DNA of 9,017 nt from Paenibacillus sp. Lineage in GTDB: Bacteria; Bacillota; Bacilli; Paenibacillales; NBRC-103111. Below, piece by piece: positions 7,057 through 9,017 of this stretch. Location: NCBI GenBank assembly GCA_029239545.1, contig JARBUQ010000148.1, forward strand, positions 1-9,017, read 5' to 3'. The translations under genes and the position numbers were made by a program. The notes beneath the pieces were generated by a model that was not told where the DNA came from, searched no databases, and worked only from the letters and a program-made list of their open reading frames with translations. Numbering within the stretch: the first letter of the stretch is position 1; every line of letters starts with the position of its first letter.

Positions 7057-7071
7057 TATTAATCATAAGTA
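7053..7071 (+). promoter_or_regulatory. Operator-like inverted repeat over the nitroreductase -10
   Basis: TACTTAT-TAATC-ATAAGTA has 7-bp perfect arms around a 5-bp centre and overlaps the -10 and the start of transcription. A repressor bound here would block the promoter. TACT...AGTA inverted repeats of this kind resemble sites of MarR and HxlR (DUF24) redox or quinone sensors, which often control nitroreductase genes in Bacillales. The identity of the regulator is inference, and no regulator gene is adjacent in the window. Confidence 0.5.
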
Positions 7072-7117
7072 ACTTTTGTTTGTGATGTGTCATGCATACA
7101 TTTAGGAGGAATAGACG

Positions 7118-7726
7118 ATGAGTAATACCCTTAACCCGGAAGTAGTAATAACCAGACAAGCAGAATTCGAACCTGCCCCCTTGTTCCTCAACCGCTGGTC
7201 GCCTAGATCCTTTCAGAATAAAGAAGTGCCTGCTGATGTGTTAGCAAGCATACTCGAAGCTGCACGCTGGGCTCCTTCTGCTAGCAATAATCAGCCTTGG
7301 CGCTTCATAGTAGCAAGGACTCCGGAGGACAGGGAGCGATTCCTGACATTCATAAGTCCATTCAATACGGAATGGTGCGCGAGTGCTCCGGTTCTCGCCG
7401 TCGCTTTCGCTCATCAGGTTAGTCCGAACGGCAGTGCCAATCGCTGGGGCAGCTTCGATACAGGTGCAGCTTGGGGTTATTTGGCTCTGGAGGCCATACG
7501 TCACGGAGTTTACACTCATGCCATGGGCGGCTTCGATAAGGATCTAGCCAAGGAGACACTCGGCGTTCCGGATGATTTCGAAGCAATGGCTGTAATAGCA
7601 CTAGGTTTTCGCGGAGAGAAGGAGCAGCTTTCGGAGAAACACCAGGAGCGGGAAATTCCTTCAAGCCGTCGACCATTCAAAGAATCGTTCTTCGAAGGAA
7701 AGTTTGGCGACAACCTGAACTTCTAA
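7118..7726 (+). CDS. Nitroreductase-family FMN flavoprotein
   Basis: This is a cytosolic flavoprotein of the nitroreductase superfamily, which uses NAD(P)H to reduce nitroaromatics, quinones or similar electrophiles; the physiological substrate is not evident. Its 202 residues are typical. The N-terminal FMN-phosphate motif is NRWSPRSF (residues 25-32, R26 and R30). AARWAPSASNNQPWRFIVA (48-66) is the most conserved block. SFDTGAAWGYLALEA (112-126) is the long core helix, VYTHAMGGFD (131-140) the strand after it, and PSSRRPFKE (181-189) the C-terminal arginine motif. AGGAGG (7104-7109) lies 8 bases before the ATG. It is transcribed alone from its own promoter and ends at the terminator at 7760. 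It is divergent from the antiporter gene with a 228-bp gap. A detoxification role, induced through the inverted repeat over its promoter, is inference. Confidence 0.95.
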   Translation: MSNTLNPEVVITRQAEFEPAPLFLNRWSPRSFQNKEVPADVLASILEAARWAPSASNNQPWRFIVARTPEDRERFLTFISPFNTEWCASAPVLAVAFAHQVSPNGSANRWGSFDTGAAWGYLALEAIRHGVYTHAMGGFDKDLAKETLGVPDDFEAMAVIALGFRGEKEQLSEKHQEREIPSSRRPFKESFFEGKFGDNLNF

Positions 7727-7759
7727 TAAGTTGAATGAAAGACAATCATACGGTAGACC

Positions 7760-7791
7760 AACTGACATTCTGATAAGAATGTCAGTTTTTT
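7760..7791 (+). terminator. Intrinsic terminator after the nitroreductase gene
   Basis: A perfect 12-bp stem (AACTGACATTCT / AGAATGTCAGTT) with a GATA loop ends in a run of six T (7786-7791). It lies 34 bp past the stop codon and cleanly separates the nitroreductase gene from the PAS gene. Confidence 0.95.
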
Positions 7792-7871
7792 GCGGTCTGG
7801 CTGTTTATAAGAAACCGAAAGTTGTATATTAATAAGAGAGGCTACTTTTTTAAGACTGGAGGATCTCTATA

Positions 7872-9017
7872 ATGCACAAAGCACAAGTTGATCACCATGC
7901 TCTGTTCGAACATGTATATACACATGCTCCTATTGGTATAGCGTTGGTCTCCATTAATGGAATGTGGATAAAGGTTAATCCAGCATTGTGTTTATTTTTG
8001 GGATACACCGCTCCGGAACTGATGAATCTCTCGTACAGGGATATCACTCATCCTGAGGATCTGGAGGACAATAATGAACATTTCAGTATTTTGTTAGACG
8101 GGGAATCGTCTGTATACGAATCAGAGAAGCGGTATATTCATAAGAACGGCAGCGTCATTTGGGTCTCTCTTCATGTGTCTTTGGTAAGAGACGAGCAGAA
8201 TGGAGCGCCTCTATATTTTATTTCTCATGTGATCGATATTTCTGCGAAGAAAGCGGTCGAATCCAAGCTGCTTGAGGTGGAACAATTGTTCACTCTCATC
8301 TCTGATCATGCGATGGACATTATTTCTTATATTACACCTGACGGAATTACTCAATATTGCTCTCCTTCAGTACGTGATCTATTGGGGTATGAGCCTGAGG
8401 AAGTGATCGGCAAAAATAACTTTCAATTCTATCATCCTGGTGATATGAAGGCATTAAAGAGCAAACCGATCTCAGATCATGATGTATACACTTACCGTGT
8501 CCGTCATAAGAACGGGACCTATATATGGTTCGAATCCACGACCAAGATCGTACGAGACGAGCAGGGGCGAATCCAGCTTGTCGTTGGCATAGGCCGTGAT
8601 ATAACAGAACGCAAAAAGTATGAGGACAGCCTGGCGGAAGCCCAGCGGATAGCCTTGCTTGGCAACTGGGAGTGGGATATCCTGAATGAAACAATGACGG
8701 TCTCGGAGCAGGTATATTACATCCTTGATCTGGACAAGCAGCAATCCTTCAGGCAGCCTGGGGATTTATTAGGTCTGGTTCATTCCAAGGACCAGAGGCA
8801 ATTGATGGTGAAGGTGAGAGAAGCGCTGAAGAGCGGATATTTGAATGCAGAATTCCGAAATATTCATTCCGACAAGTCGATCAAATATTTGCATATCCGC
8901 GGAAATGCTGCATATTCCGAGAGCGGCCAACCTGTAAAGATGAGCGGTACGATACAAGACATCTCGGAGCGCAAAAAAGTGGAATTGAGGCTGGAGGAGA
9001 GTATTCAAAGGTATACT
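7872..9017 (+). CDS. Multi-PAS sensor protein, 5' part (runs off the window)
   Basis: A frame of 382 codons runs from ATG 7872 to the window edge without a stop. GGAGGA (7858-7863) lies 8 bases before the ATG, and a terminator 80 bp upstream isolates it from the gene before. It holds three PAS domains with PAC ends: about residues 12-127 (ending HVIDISAKKAVE), 138-250 (ending GIGRDITERKKYE) and 262-372 (ending GTIQDISERKKVE). Motifs such as NPALCLFLGY, HPEDLEDN and HKNG.YIWFES are typical. The last residues, LEESIQRYT, look like the lead-in to a fourth PAS domain. There is no signal peptide or membrane segment, so it probably senses an internal signal. The output domain is missing; a histidine kinase (for example sporulation-kinase-like) or a GGDEF/EAL protein are both possible. 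Confidence 0.88.
   Translation, partial: MHKAQVDHHALFEHVYTHAPIGIALVSINGMWIKVNPALCLFLGYTAPELMNLSYRDITHPEDLEDNNEHFSILLDGESSVYESEKRYIHKNGSVIWVSLHVSLVRDEQNGAPLYFISHVIDISAKKAVESKLLEVEQLFTLISDHAMDIISYITPDGITQYCSPSVRDLLGYEPEEVIGKNNFQFYHPGDMKALKSKPISDHDVYTYRVRHKNGTYIWFESTTKIVRDEQGRIQLVVGIGRDITERKKYEDSLAEAQRIALLGNWEWDILNETMTVSEQVYYILDLDKQQSFRQPGDLLGLVHSKDQRQLMVKVREALKSGYLNAEFRNIHSDKSIKYLHIRGNAAYSESGQPVKMSGTIQDISERKKVELRLEESIQRYT

Noticed and set aside
8347..9008. Minus-strand open frames of 79 to 115 codons over the PAS gene
   Set aside because: They lie opposite a continuous plus-strand frame with three clear PAS domains and show no family features of their own.

Overview
The window looks like a chromosomal segment of a low- to mid-GC Gram-positive bacterium, most likely Paenibacillus or a close relative. 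This rests on strong AGGAGG-type ribosome binding sites, an AraR-type operator as known from Bacillus subtilis, and proteins that read like the Bacillales versions of their families. The assignment to genus is inference; there is no rRNA or other phylogenetic marker here.

Layout. Positions 1-360 hold no gene I can support, but carry two copies of a repeat offset by exactly 50 bp and one isolated near-perfect Shine-Dalgarno sequence. At 337-380 lies a probable promoter overlapped by an 18-bp perfect palindrome of AraR-operator type. It drives a three-gene L-arabinose operon in the order araD (411-1142), araB (1139-2830), araA (2916-4403). Together AraA, AraB and AraD convert L-arabinose to L-ribulose, L-ribulose-5-phosphate and D-xylulose-5-phosphate, which enters the pentose phosphate pathway. 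No arabinose transporter or araR gene lies in the window.

The 440-bp region 4404-4843 separates araA from a convergent gene. It contains three imperfect palindromes spaced exactly 51 bp apart, plus a further copy of the repeat core found upstream of araD. No strong intrinsic terminator is visible in it. The minus-strand gene at 4844-6889 encodes a CPA1-family Na+/H+ antiporter whose long cytoplasmic tail contains two similar copies of one domain.

A divergent intergenic region (6890-7117) carries an excellent sigma-A promoter with an inverted repeat over its -10 for a nitroreductase-family flavoprotein (7118-7726), which ends in a clear intrinsic terminator. From 7872 to the window edge runs the 5' part of a cytosolic multi-PAS sensor protein (382 codons seen, no stop); its output domain lies outside the window.

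Most of the window is ordinary metabolic and housekeeping sequence. I see no phage, defence or transposase genes and no obviously new system. The least explained parts are the 51-bp-period palindrome array and the repeat core found on both sides of the ara operon.
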